From: Fundicoccus ignavus
GTDB lineage: Bacteria; Bacillota; Bacilli; Lactobacillales; Aerococcaceae
Assembly (NCBI RefSeq): GCF_009659375.1
Contig: NZ_WJQT01000004.1
Location: forward strand, 62,001-126,000
Length of the DNA stretch: 64,000 nt
Reading direction: 5' to 3'
Shown here: piece after piece, positions 8,120-16,873 of the stretch
How the letters are laid out: each line of letters starts with the position of its first letter
How positions within the stretch are numbered: the stretch's first letter is position 1
Position numbers and translations under genes: made by a program
The notes under the pieces: generated by a model
Seen by the model: only the letters and a program-made list of their open reading frames with translations
Databases searched by the model: none
Told to the model about the DNA's origin: nothing

Positions 8120-8659
8120 TTAACAGTTGTATAAGATTAACGGATTGCTTTGAAAGCAACTGACCCAGTTGATTAATTCGTTCAACATGTCATTAACTCC
8201 AGCTTCCATGTGGTCACCAGGTTTGAATGTTGAGAAGTTTTCGAAGTCAGTAAATAGGTTGAAAGCAGGGTTTGTACGCACGCCAGCAACATATTGTTCA
8301 GCTAAAACTAAACGAACTTGCTCAGCAGCACGAATTCCGCCACCTGAACCATAAGAAACAATACCTGCAGCTTTGTTGAACCACTCGTCACGAGCGCTAT
8401 CTAAAGCGTTTTTCAATGCAGCTGACATACCGTGGTTGTATTCTTGAACGATGAAGATGTAACCATCTAATTCATTGATTTTAGCATTCCAAGCTGGATT
8501 TGCTTCACCAGTACCTAAGAACGGTAAGTTGTAATCAGCGATGTCAACGATCTCGAATTCATGACCTGCTTGTTTTGAAGCAACCTTTTGGATGTATTCT
8601 CCGACCTGTGGACTTACGCGACCTTCACGAGTTGAACCTAAGATAATACCGAATTTCAT
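8120..8659 (-). CDS. NADPH-dependent FMN reductase
   Basis: A 179-residue flavodoxin-like reductase: FGIILGSTREGRVSPQVGEY carries the GSTREGR phosphate-binding loop, and FIVQEYNHGMSAALKNALD matches the conserved P/E-x-YN-S-x-xLKNALD signature of the NADPH-FMN reductase/azoreductase family. ATG at 8659 follows AGGAG at good spacing. It would reduce FMN, quinones or azo compounds in the cytoplasm. The three degenerate 113-bp repeats just upstream probably hold its control region. The last dozen residues are unusual for the family, but nothing else is odd. Confidence 0.85.
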   Translation of the reverse strand: MKFGIILGSTREGRVSPQVGEYIQKVASKQAGHEFEIVDIADYNLPFLGTGEANPAWNAKINELDGYIFIVQEYNHGMSAALKNALDSARDEWFNKAAGIVSYGSGGGIRAAEQVRLVLAEQYVAGVRTNPAFNLFTDFENFSTFKPGDHMEAGVNDMLNELINWVSCFQSNPLILYNC

Positions 8660-8800
8660 AATAATAGTCTCCTTTTTTTCTTCTTCTTTTTTGAATAATT
8701 TATGGAACAAAGTTGATAACACAAACATTCACCTTTCCGGAATATGACCCAAGATCATATTGTAATAATTCTAGCCGAACGCTTTTTAGTGATCATCTTT

Positions 8801-9138
8801 TTATTTCGGATTTCAATCTCTCGAAATAGAAATTAATAAACCCCAAATAAAAAGACGTTGTTCAAACGTTCGTTAGAATGATGATAACAAACGTTTTTTT
8901 ACATGTCAAGCAATTATTTCAAATTAATTTATCTCGAAACAGAATTTAAAAACTGCCAAATAAAAACACGACACTCAAATGTTCGTTGGATTAATAATAT
9001 CAAACGATTTTTAACTTGTCAACATTTATTTCGAATTATTTTATCTCGAAACGAAAACAATGAAATTTCTTGCTAAAAACAACAATCAAACAGTTGTTAG
9101 ATTAATAATAGATCAGGTTTGGTTATTTTCAAGTGTTC
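8801..9138. repeat. Three degenerate 113-bp tandem repeats between divergent genes
   Basis: Units begin TTATTTC at 8801, 8914 and 9026. Each carries a TCTCGAAA motif and, near its end, a CAAAC/T-GTTCGTT-like element followed by a T-rich tract. They fill the gap between the flavin reductase gene (-) and signal peptidase gene (+). No coding sequence. Repeated operator-like cores suggest a regulator binding region, perhaps TetR-type, but this is inference. Confidence 0.7.
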
Positions 9139-9214
9139 GTTTGAATGTTTTTTTTAAAAGGGCTACACATAAGTAATAAAAGCTGACAATGGTGGGAAGT
9201 ATTTTGTAGAGGTG

Positions 9215-9243
9215 TTGCGTAAGTGGCTGGTATTCGTTAAAAT
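9215..9243 (+). promoter_or_regulatory. Promoter of the signal peptidase gene
   Basis: TTGCGT (9215-9220), 17 bp, TAAAAT (9238-9243), about 34 nt before the likely transcript start to ATG distance. Confidence 0.55.
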
Positions 9244-9283
9244 AATAGTATTAAATCGAATAGAGATTAGAGGCTGCTGAAAG

Positions 9284-9868
9284 ATGAAATATATTCTAAA
9301 AGAGATTTTTAGTACGATTGTAATATTCTTGGTAATGTTTCTGGTGATTCTAGGGGTGTATAAATATATCGCAGAGCCGTTTATTGTGGATGGGGCATCG
9401 ATGGAATATACGCTGAGAAGTGGTGAGCGTTTGTGGATGCTGAAATTAAATAACATTGATCGCTTTGATGTGGTGATTTTCCCAGCACCAAGTGACGAAG
9501 AAAAATTGTATGTGAAACGTGTAATCGGGGTGCCCGGCGATACGATTGCCTATGAAAATGGCGAGTTAATCTTGAATGGTGAAGCCATGAATGAGCCTTA
9601 TTTAGCGCAAAAAGAAAGTGAATTTGATGGTAACTTTACTTATGATTTTACTTTAGAGGAGATTACGGGGGAAATAACAGTGCCAGAAGGAAAACTATTT
9701 GTGATGGGAGATAATCGTCGCAATTCCTTAGATGGACGTCGCTTTGGTTTTATTGATGCTGACGATGTACTAGGTGAAGCAGACTTCATTCATTGGCCAT
9801 TGAACGAATTTGGCTTGTTGGATAAATATGAATTATCTGAGGATGGAACGGAGATTGTCGCAAGATAG
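9284..9868 (+). CDS. lepB: Signal peptidase I
   Basis: A 194-residue type I signal peptidase, which removes signal peptides outside the membrane. One N-terminal membrane segment (about 9-28) is followed by the catalytic serine in VDGASMEYTL (S39) and the general-base lysine in YVKRVIGVPGD (K78). The later box MGDNRRNSLDGRRFG is canonical. Size is that of single-spanning Gram-positive SipS/SipW-like enzymes. GAGG lies 10 nt upstream of the ATG. It stands alone. Of interest here because the exported proteins seen in this window all carry A-X-A type cleavage sites rather than clear lipoboxes. Confidence 0.93.
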   Translation: MKYILKEIFSTIVIFLVMFLVILGVYKYIAEPFIVDGASMEYTLRSGERLWMLKLNNIDRFDVVIFPAPSDEEKLYVKRVIGVPGDTIAYENGELILNGEAMNEPYLAQKESEFDGNFTYDFTLEEITGEITVPEGKLFVMGDNRRNSLDGRRFGFIDADDVLGEADFIHWPLNEFGLLDKYELSEDGTEIVAR

Positions 9869-9897
9869 GAGTATCCTGACTAAAGGCAATTTTGGCG

Positions 9898-9926
9898 TTG
9901 CAAAAGCCAACAGAAGCATCTATAAT
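9898..9926 (+). promoter_or_regulatory. Promoter of the proS T-box transcript
   Basis: TTGCAA (9898-9903), 17 bp, TATAAT (9921-9926). Near-consensus sigma-A promoter just ahead of the T-box leader. Confidence 0.8.
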
Positions 9927-9932
9927 GAAGGA

Positions 9933-10170
9933 TGAAAAAGCGATAGACTAGTAAATTGTGGATGGTGTTTAGAGAAAGCTGCCTTGGCTGAAAGCAGCTC
10001 ACCCCCTCAGCAATTGAACCTACTATAGAAGAAAATGGGTTGCCTCCTTATCGGCTAGCGAGCTGGTCAGCATCTAAACCAATAAAGTGTGCTGACAAAC
10101 AAGGTGGTACCGCGGAGATTTCAACAACTGTTCTTCGTCCTTATTTTAGAGGACGTGGAACAGTTGTTTT
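9933..10170 (+). promoter_or_regulatory. Proline T-box riboswitch leader
   Basis: The T-box sequence AAGGTGGTACCGCG occupies 10101-10114 and is followed by a terminator hairpin (CAACAACTGTTC ... GAACAGTTGTTTTT, about 10122-10170). A candidate specifier CCT (Pro) follows AATTGAA near 10017, with A after it as usual. Uncharged tRNA-Pro binding would favour the antiterminator and expression of proS. Identity is secure; exact stem boundaries were not folded. Confidence 0.92.
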
Positions 10171-10211
10171 TAGTATTTTGGCAGAAGAACAGGGATAAAG
10201 GAGAATTATAA

Positions 10212-11657
10212 ATGGCAACAAGAAAAGAAGATTTTTCTAAATGGTATATTCAAACGATTCAACAAGCAGACTTAATGGATTACTCACCAGTGCGTGGGTG
10301 TATGATTTTCAAACCAAATGGTTATGAAATTTGGGAGCATATTCAAACGGAATTTAACCGTCGCTTTAAAGAAGAGGGCATCCGTAATGCTTATTTCCCA
10401 ATGTTAATCCCAGAATCTTTCTTCAACAAAGAAAAAGATCATATTGAAGGCTTCAGTCCTGAATTACCATGGGTAACGGAAGCAGCGGGTGAGCCATTAG
10501 AAGAACGTTTAGCGCTACGTCCAACTTCAGAGACAATGATCGGGGACGCTTATTCTAAATGGATCCAATCATACCGTGACTTACCAATGGAAATCAACCA
10601 ATGGGCGAACGTCTTCCGTTGGGAAAAACGTACCTTGCCATTCTTACGTACATCAGAATTCTTATGGCAAGAAGGACATACGGCCCATGCGACAGCTGAA
10701 GAAGCCAACACGCGTACAATGCGTATGTTACAAGTTTACAAGGAAGTTGTTGAAGACTTACTCGCAATGCCGGTCTTCAGTGGTGAGAAAACACCAAGCG
10801 AACGTTTCGCGGGTGCAGAACGTACTTACTCAATCGAGTCAATGATGCAAGACGGTAAAGCCGTACAATCAGGTACTTCTCACTACATGGGAACTAAATT
10901 TGCGGAAGCCTTTGACATTACATACTTAAACAAAGAAAATAAACATGTTCATGCCTTTACGACTTCATGGGGGGTATCAACACGTCTCATCGGCGCGATG
11001 ATTATGACTCACGGTGACGACTCAGGTTTAGTATTACCACCAAAAGTTGCGCCACAACAAGTCGTGATTATTCCAGTCGGACCTAAGAAAAAACTGGACG
11101 TTGTAATGGAAAAAGTTGACGAATTATACGCTGAATTAAAAGCAGCTGGCATCCGTACAGTAGTGGACGACAGCGACAACTCACCAGGTTACAAATTCAA
11201 CGAGTGGGAATTACGCGGCGTGCCTGTACGTATCGAAGTCGGCCCACGCGATATCGAAAACAACCAAGTCGTCTTAAAAGCCCGTGATGCAGACGAGAAA
11301 CAATTCGTTTCACTCGCTGACACACCACTTGTAGACACTGTTCAAGCAGAACTAACAGCTATGCAAACACGCCTATTCAACTCAGCCGTTGACATGAACG
11401 CTTCTCACATCTACACAAACATCAACACGCTAGATGAATTAAGCGCCCATATCGAAGCTCAACGCGAAGCTGGCGAAGTACCAGGTTGGGTACTAGCAGG
11501 CTGGGACGGCACCGAAGAAAGTGAAGCGAAAATCAAAGAAGCAACAGGCTTCACGACACGTAACATTCCTTTCGCAGGCCAATACGAAGAGAAAACAACC
11601 TGTATCGTAACCGGCGCACCAGCTAAACACACAGTCTGGCTAGCCCGCGCTTACTAA
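10212..11657 (+). CDS. proS: Prolyl-tRNA synthetase, archaeal/eukaryotic type
   Basis: A 481-residue class II synthetase that charges tRNA-Pro. It starts directly at the catalytic domain (DFSKWYIQTIQQADLMDYSP), has RPTSETMIG and RWEKRTLPFLRTSEFLWQEG, lacks the inserted editing domain of the longer bacterial form, and ends in the characteristic ARAY tyrosine. All these fit the shorter archaeal/eukaryotic-type ProRS. AAGGAG lies 7 nt before the ATG. It is preceded by a proline T-box and followed by a perfect terminator, so it forms its own unit. Many A- and C-ending codons distinguish it from neighbours. Confidence 0.95.
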   Translation: MATRKEDFSKWYIQTIQQADLMDYSPVRGCMIFKPNGYEIWEHIQTEFNRRFKEEGIRNAYFPMLIPESFFNKEKDHIEGFSPELPWVTEAAGEPLEERLALRPTSETMIGDAYSKWIQSYRDLPMEINQWANVFRWEKRTLPFLRTSEFLWQEGHTAHATAEEANTRTMRMLQVYKEVVEDLLAMPVFSGEKTPSERFAGAERTYSIESMMQDGKAVQSGTSHYMGTKFAEAFDITYLNKENKHVHAFTTSWGVSTRLIGAMIMTHGDDSGLVLPPKVAPQQVVIIPVGPKKKLDVVMEKVDELYAELKAAGIRTVVDDSDNSPGYKFNEWELRGVPVRIEVGPRDIENNQVVLKARDADEKQFVSLADTPLVDTVQAELTAMQTRLFNSAVDMNASHIYTNINTLDELSAHIEAQREAGEVPGWVLAGWDGTEESEAKIKEATGFTTRNIPFAGQYEEKTTCIVTGAPAKHTVWLARAY

Positions 11658-11680
11658 TCAGCCTAAATAAGCAAGAACCC

Positions 11681-11705
11681 GCCCCGTCGATTGACGGGGC
11701 TTTTC
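11681..11705 (+). terminator. Terminator of proS
   Basis: GCCCCGTC, GATT loop, GACGGGGC, then TTTT. Confidence 0.9.
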
Positions 11706-11863
11706 TGTGTGCCAGAATCCGAAAGCAGGTGGTGTCACAATCATTGGCGGATAAGCAGAGGGGAGTAAGGTGCAAGCTAGGCTCTTTGATAAATTTGTCG
11801 TGAAACGCGAGTGGAACGAGTCCTTTGTCTTTCTTGTAGTAAGTTTGGGGCTTGTAGAAGTTT

Positions 11864-11940
11864 CAATGTTCAAACTCAGACTTCGAGTTTAAACATTGAC
11901 GGGTTCAATCATCAAACTCAGTAGGCGAGTTTCAACATTG
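11864..11940 (+). repeat. Single family A hairpin pair
   Basis: CAATGTTCAAACTC ... GAGTTTAAACATTG followed by the second element TTCAATCATCAAACTC ... ACATTG: the same two-hairpin core as the arrays at 34 and 21824, here as one copy. Lies downstream of proS. Confidence 0.85.
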
Positions 11941-11950
11941 AAATCAAAAA

Positions 11951-12045
11951 CAATAAGGAGTCGCTGCCCGCGACGATTAAACTCACACCCCAAGCTAGGC
12001 TCTTCTACAAATCGTCGCGCAACGCAGAGAAGCGACACCTTTATC
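11951..12045 (+). repeat. Family B palindromic repeat, 95 bp
   Basis: Begins CAATAAGGAGTCGCTG, contains GCGACGATTAAA and AAATCGTCGCGCAACGC, ends AGCGACACCTTTATC; the ends are inverted copies of each other. An inverted ~90% identical copy of the same length lies at 16534-16628, and a more decayed one at about 11769-11825. The whole 11706-12160 gap is filled by such repeats and holds no gene. Confidence 0.8.
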
Positions 12046-12163
12046 TTTTCCAGCAATCTGACTTCAATCAACACGTAGCTCTGAATGAATTGTCCTACTA
12101 TCAGTCCCCAGCTTTCCAACTCATAATTTTCCCACCTCCATATGTACCACTCAGGCGGTTTTG

Positions 12164-12172
12164 TGGTATGCT
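12164..12172 (+). promoter_or_regulatory. Possible extended -10 promoter
   Basis: TGG followed by TATGCT, 40 nt before the aminotransferase start codon. No clear -35. Tentative. Confidence 0.35.
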
Positions 12173-12212
12173 TAATCATACGAAAAAACAGATAGAATGG
12201 GGAAACGTCTTT

Positions 12213-13292
12213 ATGAAGCATGAAGCAAAACGTAGTACAGCGCATTTATCACGTTATGTGCCTGACTTGGAGCCAGAACAATTACAAGCGCAAATGGAAC
12301 TTGAACAAGCCATCCGCTTATCGATGAATGAGAGTGTTTATGGACCGTCACCAAAAGTGATGGAAGCAATTCAAGAATGGACGGGTGCGTATGCTCACCG
12401 TTACCCAGATACACGTTTAACGAAACTCCGTCATGCCTTAGCCACTTACCATAACGTGCACCCAGACGCCTTTGTCTTCACGAATGGTTTAGACGAGATG
12501 ATTCAAACGTTACCACGTACCTTTGTGGAAGCAGGAGATGAAGTGCTTGTACATACGCCAACTTTCCCGGAATATGCTAGCCAAGCGCAAGTTGATGGTG
12601 CGCGCATTGTGGCCGTACCGAATAAGAACTTCGGGATTGACTGGGAAGGCATGCGTGCAGCGATCACGGACCGTACGAAGTTGATTTACCTATGCAATCC
12701 GAACAATCCAACCGCTAGCCTTGAGCCATTGTCAAGCATTCAAGCGTTCCTGGATCAAGTGCCTGACCATATTCTCGTAGTACTTGACGAGGCGTATTTT
12801 GAATTTACGGGTTTGCCTGAGAGTCAGTCGGGTGTGGCGATTTTCGATCAATACCCGAACTTGATGATCATGCGTACGTTCTCGAAGGCCTATGGTTTGG
12901 CTAATATTCGTTGTGGTTACTCGATTTTACACGAGGCTGCCGCGGAAATTGTCGATGCGACGCGCACGCCCTTTAACGTTTCGGGCCTGACTGAAATTGC
13001 GGCTCTAGCTGGCTTCCAGGATCAAGCTTACTTGGCTGAAGTGGTGGAAGCGACGCGTCTAGAGCGCGAGAAGTGGCTAGCTTTCCTTGATGACATGCAG
13101 TTGACGCACTACCCGAGCTATACAAATTTTGTGATGTTCGAGGTACCGGATGCGGCTCAGCTGATTGCGAACCTGCGCGAGCACGGTTATATGCTGACAA
13201 CGCATAGCTTCCCGAACTGGATTCGTCTGACACTGCCGAATGCTCAAGACGGTGCCCGCCTGCGCGACCTGATGCGCCAAGCCCTCTCGTAA
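12213..13292 (+). CDS. Histidinol-phosphate aminotransferase-like PLP enzyme
   Basis: A 359-residue fold-type I aminotransferase. IRLSMNESVYGPSPKVMEAI near the N-terminus, YLCNPNNPTAS (PLP/substrate region), LDEAYFEF and the lysine-bearing MRTFSKAYGLANIRCGY match the HisC branch of class I/II aminotransferases. ATG at 12213 is preferred; an earlier in-frame start has no ribosome site. No other histidine genes are near, so it may instead serve phenylalanine or another amino acid; HisC-like paralogues commonly do. A short hairpin overlapping its stop codon (13281-13300) may end the transcript. Confidence 0.8.
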   Translation: MKHEAKRSTAHLSRYVPDLEPEQLQAQMELEQAIRLSMNESVYGPSPKVMEAIQEWTGAYAHRYPDTRLTKLRHALATYHNVHPDAFVFTNGLDEMIQTLPRTFVEAGDEVLVHTPTFPEYASQAQVDGARIVAVPNKNFGIDWEGMRAAITDRTKLIYLCNPNNPTASLEPLSSIQAFLDQVPDHILVVLDEAYFEFTGLPESQSGVAIFDQYPNLMIMRTFSKAYGLANIRCGYSILHEAAAEIVDATRTPFNVSGLTEIAALAGFQDQAYLAEVVEATRLEREKWLAFLDDMQLTHYPSYTNFVMFEVPDAAQLIANLREHGYMLTTHSFPNWIRLTLPNAQDGARLRDLMRQALS

Positions 13293-13300
13293 GCGAGGGC
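13281..13300 (+). terminator. Hairpin overlapping the aminotransferase stop codon
   Basis: GCCCTC ... GAGGGC around the TAA, followed by TATTTATG. Weak T-tract; could be a terminator or a processing hairpin ahead of tsaB. Confidence 0.45.
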
Positions 13301-13381
13301 TATTTATGTTATGATAACAACGTCCAAAATATGACCCCAAAGCGGGTGGTCATAGTATATAAAGAGAAAATAGGTGAAAGC

Positions 13382-14134
13382 ATGAAATATTTAGCGGTAG
13401 ACTCTTCGACGAAAGCCTTAAGTGTGGCGCTGATTGAAGATACGGCAGTGGTGGCTGAAAGTACCTTGTTACCGCAACAACAACATGGTGTCCTTTTGGT
13501 GCCAGCCGTTGCGCAATTGTTGGAACAAATGAATTGGAAAACCAGCGACCTTGAGGGTCTCTTGGTGGGCGTCGGGCCGGGGTCTTACACAGGTTTACGG
13601 ATTGGGGTAACCTTTGCCAAAACCTGGGCAAACTCCAAAAAATTACCCATCGCCAGCGTTTCATCGTTAGCTTTAATTGCAGCTGCAAGTTTGCCATTCG
13701 GTGAAAACGTTAGTGTGCTTCCTGTGATGGATGCCCGCCGTTTATCAGCCTATACCGCTATTTACAAGTGGGACACTGAAGAAAAGTTAGTGTCGGTCGT
13801 GGCAGATAGCCATGTAGATTGGCGCGAGTGGTTGCCGACAGTTAGTGAGCACTTGGGTGAACAAGTGGTGTTAGTAGGCACAGGTATTGAGGAATTTGTA
13901 AAAGCCTTCCAAGAAATTTACCCTGATAAGACAGTGGAAGTGATAACGGATTGGGCGGCTTGGCCACATGCGGGGCGTGCGGTTTTATGTCCACGTGAAT
14001 TAGTAGCAGAGCCAACTTTATTGGCGCCGAATTATGCGCATGCGACTTTAGCAGAGCGCGAATGGGCAGAAAAAAATAATACGACTATAGCGAGTGAAAA
14101 GGATAATGAAGCATTTATTGAACACTTTACGTAA
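13382..14134 (+). CDS. tsaB: tRNA t6A biosynthesis protein TsaB
   Basis: A 250-residue ASKHA-fold protein, partner of TsaD and TsaE in making threonylcarbamoyladenosine at position 37 of ANN-decoding tRNAs. The opening YLAVDSSTKALSVALIED and the GVGPGSYTGLRIGVTFAKT motif are diagnostic. ATG at 13382 follows AGGTGA with 5-nt spacing; the longer frame starts inside the previous hairpin. It heads the tsaB-rimI-rimI-tsaD cluster and its end overlaps the next gene by 29 nt, indicating translational coupling. Confidence 0.94.
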   Translation: MKYLAVDSSTKALSVALIEDTAVVAESTLLPQQQHGVLLVPAVAQLLEQMNWKTSDLEGLLVGVGPGSYTGLRIGVTFAKTWANSKKLPIASVSSLALIAAASLPFGENVSVLPVMDARRLSAYTAIYKWDTEEKLVSVVADSHVDWREWLPTVSEHLGEQVVLVGTGIEEFVKAFQEIYPDKTVEVITDWAAWPHAGRAVLCPRELVAEPTLLAPNYAHATLAEREWAEKNNTTIASEKDNEAFIEHFT

Positions 14135-14777
14135 TCAAGAAATTTACCAGCGCGCCCAACAGGCGGTGCATTCTTTAGGATATGAATTGTCGAGCGAAAC
14201 AGCGCGTAAGGAAACGGAAGGAATTAATCATCCGGTCTTGTCGCGTCTCGCAAAGAAAATTGAAACTTTGCCAACTTTGCATGTGTTGCGAGCGGATGCG
14301 GAGGATTATTTACTGCAGTTCCGTGTCGCTACAGCCAGCGATATTCAGGCAATTACCGAGTTAGAGCGAGTGGGTTATGATGGCTACTTGGCTTGGGAGC
14401 AAGAAGATTTCGAGCGTGATTGGCGCACCAATCCATACGCGGTTTATTTATTATTGGAGCACAAGTCCGCCAAGGATGATGATTCGGCCTTAGTCGGCAT
14501 GGTAGTCGGGCGTTTTCTAGCCAAGAAGGCGCACATTTCGCACTTAATTGTACACCCTGATTTCCAGGGGCACGGCTTGGGCGATTATTTAGTCTCAAAG
14601 TGGCTGACCTTTGCTAAGGAAGAGAAAATTCGCCAAGCCAGTTTAGAAGTGCGCGAGTCGAATTTCACGGCGCAAACTTTGTACAAGAAGCATGGTTTTT
14701 CGGTTGCAGCCAAGAAGCATAACTACTACTATAATAATAATGAGACGGCCTTCTTTATGGTAAGGCCACTGAATTAA
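14106..14777 (+). CDS. GNAT acetyltransferase, RimI-like with N-terminal extension
   Basis: A 223-residue protein whose last ~150 residues form a GNAT domain: VATASDIQAITELERVGYDG, then LIVHPDFQGHGLGDYLVSKW (acetyl-CoA pyrophosphate loop Q-G-x-G) and ARRLYK-like AQTLYKKHGFSV. About 70 N-terminal residues are not part of a usual RimI protein (about 150 aa) and are unrecognised. ATG 14106 is favoured (AAGG just upstream); GTG 14094 is possible. It overlaps tsaB. By position it is the first of the two rimI-type genes usual in this cluster; target protein unknown. Confidence 0.78.
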   Translation: MKHLLNTLRNQEIYQRAQQAVHSLGYELSSETARKETEGINHPVLSRLAKKIETLPTLHVLRADAEDYLLQFRVATASDIQAITELERVGYDGYLAWEQEDFERDWRTNPYAVYLLLEHKSAKDDDSALVGMVVGRFLAKKAHISHLIVHPDFQGHGLGDYLVSKWLTFAKEEKIRQASLEVRESNFTAQTLYKKHGFSVAAKKHNYYYNNNETAFFMVRPLN

Positions 14778-14913
14778 GCGGAGTGGGAGCTGTTGTCGGT
14801 TTAATATTGCCAGCCTTTGGGCTGGCCGTTTGGTTTTGTAGCGAGTTGGGTGCCTGGCGAGATTGTCGCGGGTGCTTTGTTTGGGCTTATTTTGCCTATG
14901 GGGGTATGAGTTT

Positions 14914-15387
14914 GTGGATGTTTTAGATTTGAAGGTGGTGCCTTTTCGGGGTGCGGAGTTGACGGTGGCTTTGCGTGAGCAGGTTGCGGCGGGTTATGCG
15001 GCGGCTTTTGGTTGGTCGGCGGAGATGTCGGCGGCGGATTTTGCGAATGAGCATGCGGAGTTTTATGTGTTGTTGCGTGGTTCTGAGGAGTTGTTGGGTT
15101 TTGTGAGTTTGCATCATGTGTTGGATGAGGCGACGGTGAATGGTGTGTTTGTGTTGCCGGAGTGGCGTCAGCAGGGGCTTGCGGGGCATTTGTTGGCTTT
15201 CGTGTTGGAGCAGTTAGCGGCGCGTGATGTGGTGCATGTATTCTTGGAAGTGCGTGCGTTGAATGTGGCGGCGCGTGCTTTGTATGCTTCGGCTGGCTTC
15301 GAGGAGTTGGTGGTGCGTAAGGCTTACTATCATAATCCGGTGGACGATGCGGTGATTATGCAGAAACGTTTGGGAAAGGAGGTTTAG
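14914..15387 (+). CDS. rimI: Ribosomal-protein-alanine N-acetyltransferase-like protein
   Basis: A 157-residue GNAT protein of RimI type: [20 protein letters not shown] is the acetyl-CoA loop, [21 protein letters not shown] and the [13 protein letters not shown] end match RimI, which acetylates the N-terminus of ribosomal protein S18 and others. GTG at 14914 is chosen (GGGGG at 14900-14904, 9-nt spacing) rather than the earlier TTG of the longer frame. The stop codon lies one base before the tsaD start. Its codons end in G or T far more often than those of most neighbours. Confidence 0.85.
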   Translation: MDVLDLKVVPFRGAELTVALREQVAAGYAAAFGWSAEMSAADFANEHAEFYVLLRGSEELLGFVSLHHVLDEATVNGVFVLPEWRQQGLAGHLLAFVLEQLAARDVVHVFLEVRALNVAARALYASAGFEELVVRKAYYHNPVDDAVIMQKRLGKEV

Positions 15388-15388
15388 G

Positions 15389-16399
15389 ATGAGTCTAATT
15401 TTAGCGATTGAGTCGAGTTGTGATGAGACGAGTGTGGCGGTAATTGAGAATGGTTCGGTGATTAAGTCGAATATTGTGGCGTCGCAGATTAAGAGTCATA
15501 TGCGTTTTGGGGGTGTGGTGCCTGAGGTTGCGAGTCGTCATCACGTCGAACAAATTACGCAGGTGATTGATCATGCGGTGGCGGATGCTGGTTTGACGAG
15601 TGTCGATGAGGTGGACGCGATTGCGGTCACGCAAGGACCTGGTCTGGTTGGCGCGCTTCTGGTTGGCTTGACGGCTGCCAAGACGCTGGCTTTTGTCCAT
15701 GAGAAGCCGCTGATTCCGGTCAATCATTTGGCTGGCCATATTTATGCGAGTCAGTTGATCGAGCCGCTGGCCTTTCCTTTGTTGGCGCTGATTGCGAGCG
15801 GGGGTCACACTGAGTTGGTCTACATGGCTCAGGACGGTTCTTTCGAAGTGATTGGCGAAACGCAAGATGACGCCGTTGGCGAAGCCTATGACAAAATAGG
15901 GCGCATGTTAGAGTTGCCCTATCCGGCCGGCAAGTATATGGACCAACTCGCGCAAGAAGGCGTGGAGTCTTATCAAATCCCGCGCGCGATGTTGCATGAA
16001 GACAATTTAGATTTCAGTTTTTCAGGCATGAAGAGTGCGGTCATGAATTTAATCCACAATGCGCGCCAACGTGGCGACGAGATTGTGCCTGCTGACTTGG
16101 CCACTTCCTTCCAGAATGCGGTCGTAGAAGTCTTAGTCGAGAAGACGGTCCGCGCATTGGCGGAATATCCAGATGTACGTCAATTTGTACTAGCAGGTGG
16201 TGTCGCAGCCAACTCAGGTCTACGTGAAGGCTTGAAGTCGCGTCTCGCTACGGACTATCCGGACGTGGCCGTCTTGATCCCGCCTTTAAACTTGTGCGGC
16301 GACAATGCAGCCATGATCGGGGCAGCTTCTCACCACTTGTTCGAGCAAGGCCGCTTTGGCGATCTGAGTATCAACGCCAAGCCGGGTATGATGTTGTAA
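15389..16399 (+). CDS. tsaD: tRNA t6A transferase TsaD
   Basis: A 336-residue Kae1/TsaD protein, the catalytic threonylcarbamoyl transferase. [43 protein letters not shown] (metal histidines) and [15 protein letters not shown] are all present, and it ends with the ANSGLREGL and [11 protein letters not shown] blocks. ATG at 15389 is preceded by AAAGGAGG with 6-nt spacing and nearly abuts the rimI stop. Full length for the family. A strong terminator follows. Confidence 0.96.
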   Translation: MSLILAIESSCDETSVAVIENGSVIKSNIVASQIKSHMRFGGVVPEVASRHHVEQITQVIDHAVADAGLTSVDEVDAIAVTQGPGLVGALLVGLTAAKTLAFVHEKPLIPVNHLAGHIYASQLIEPLAFPLLALIASGGHTELVYMAQDGSFEVIGETQDDAVGEAYDKIGRMLELPYPAGKYMDQLAQEGVESYQIPRAMLHEDNLDFSFSGMKSAVMNLIHNARQRGDEIVPADLATSFQNAVVEVLVEKTVRALAEYPDVRQFVLAGGVAANSGLREGLKSRLATDYPDVAVLIPPLNLCGDNAAMIGAASHHLFEQGRFGDLSINAKPGMML

Positions 16400-16423
16400 T
16401 AACTCAACCTTGGATGGTTTGAG

Positions 16424-16458
16424 GCCCTCTAGCTAATACAAAAGCTAGAGGGCTTTTT
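16424..16458 (+). terminator. Terminator of the tsaB-tsaD unit
   Basis: GCCCTCTAGCT, 8-nt loop, AGCTAGAGGGC, then TTTTT. Perfect 11-bp stem. Confidence 0.92.
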
Positions 16459-16533
16459 GTGTTTGGTAGAGTTGAAAGCTAATTACGGAATACTCCAGCG
16501 TTACTTGTTGGGAGTAGCCAGCTTGCAGGAAAT

Positions 16534-16628
16534 GATAAAGGTGTCGCTTCACTCGCGTTGCGCGACGATTCGAAAGAGAGCCGAGCTTGGGTGTGAATTT
16601 AATCGTCGCGCTCAGCGACTCCTTATTG
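16534..16628 (-). repeat. Family B repeat, inverted copy
   Basis: Reverse complement matches 11951-12045 over the full 95 bp at roughly 90%. A related half-element (AAAAGGAGTGTCGGC ... GCCGACACGATT) follows at 16799-16836. Confidence 0.8.
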
Positions 16629-16873
16629 GTTTGGTGAGAGCTTTTCAATGAATAGGGTGTTGTGACGGAACTGGTGTTGCTGGTTTAAGGCTTCCGCTTT
16701 TGAGCGGAAGGCTACTGACTTGGATTTTTTGGTTTTTTTGGTTTTTGGTAGCGTTGATTTATGCGTTTCTGGTGCTACAAGTGTTTTCTAGAAGAGCCAA
16801 AAGGAGTGTCGGCTTGCGGAGCCGACACGATTTTAGGTGCTTGAGGGATACAAGTGTGTGGGAGATTGGGAGT

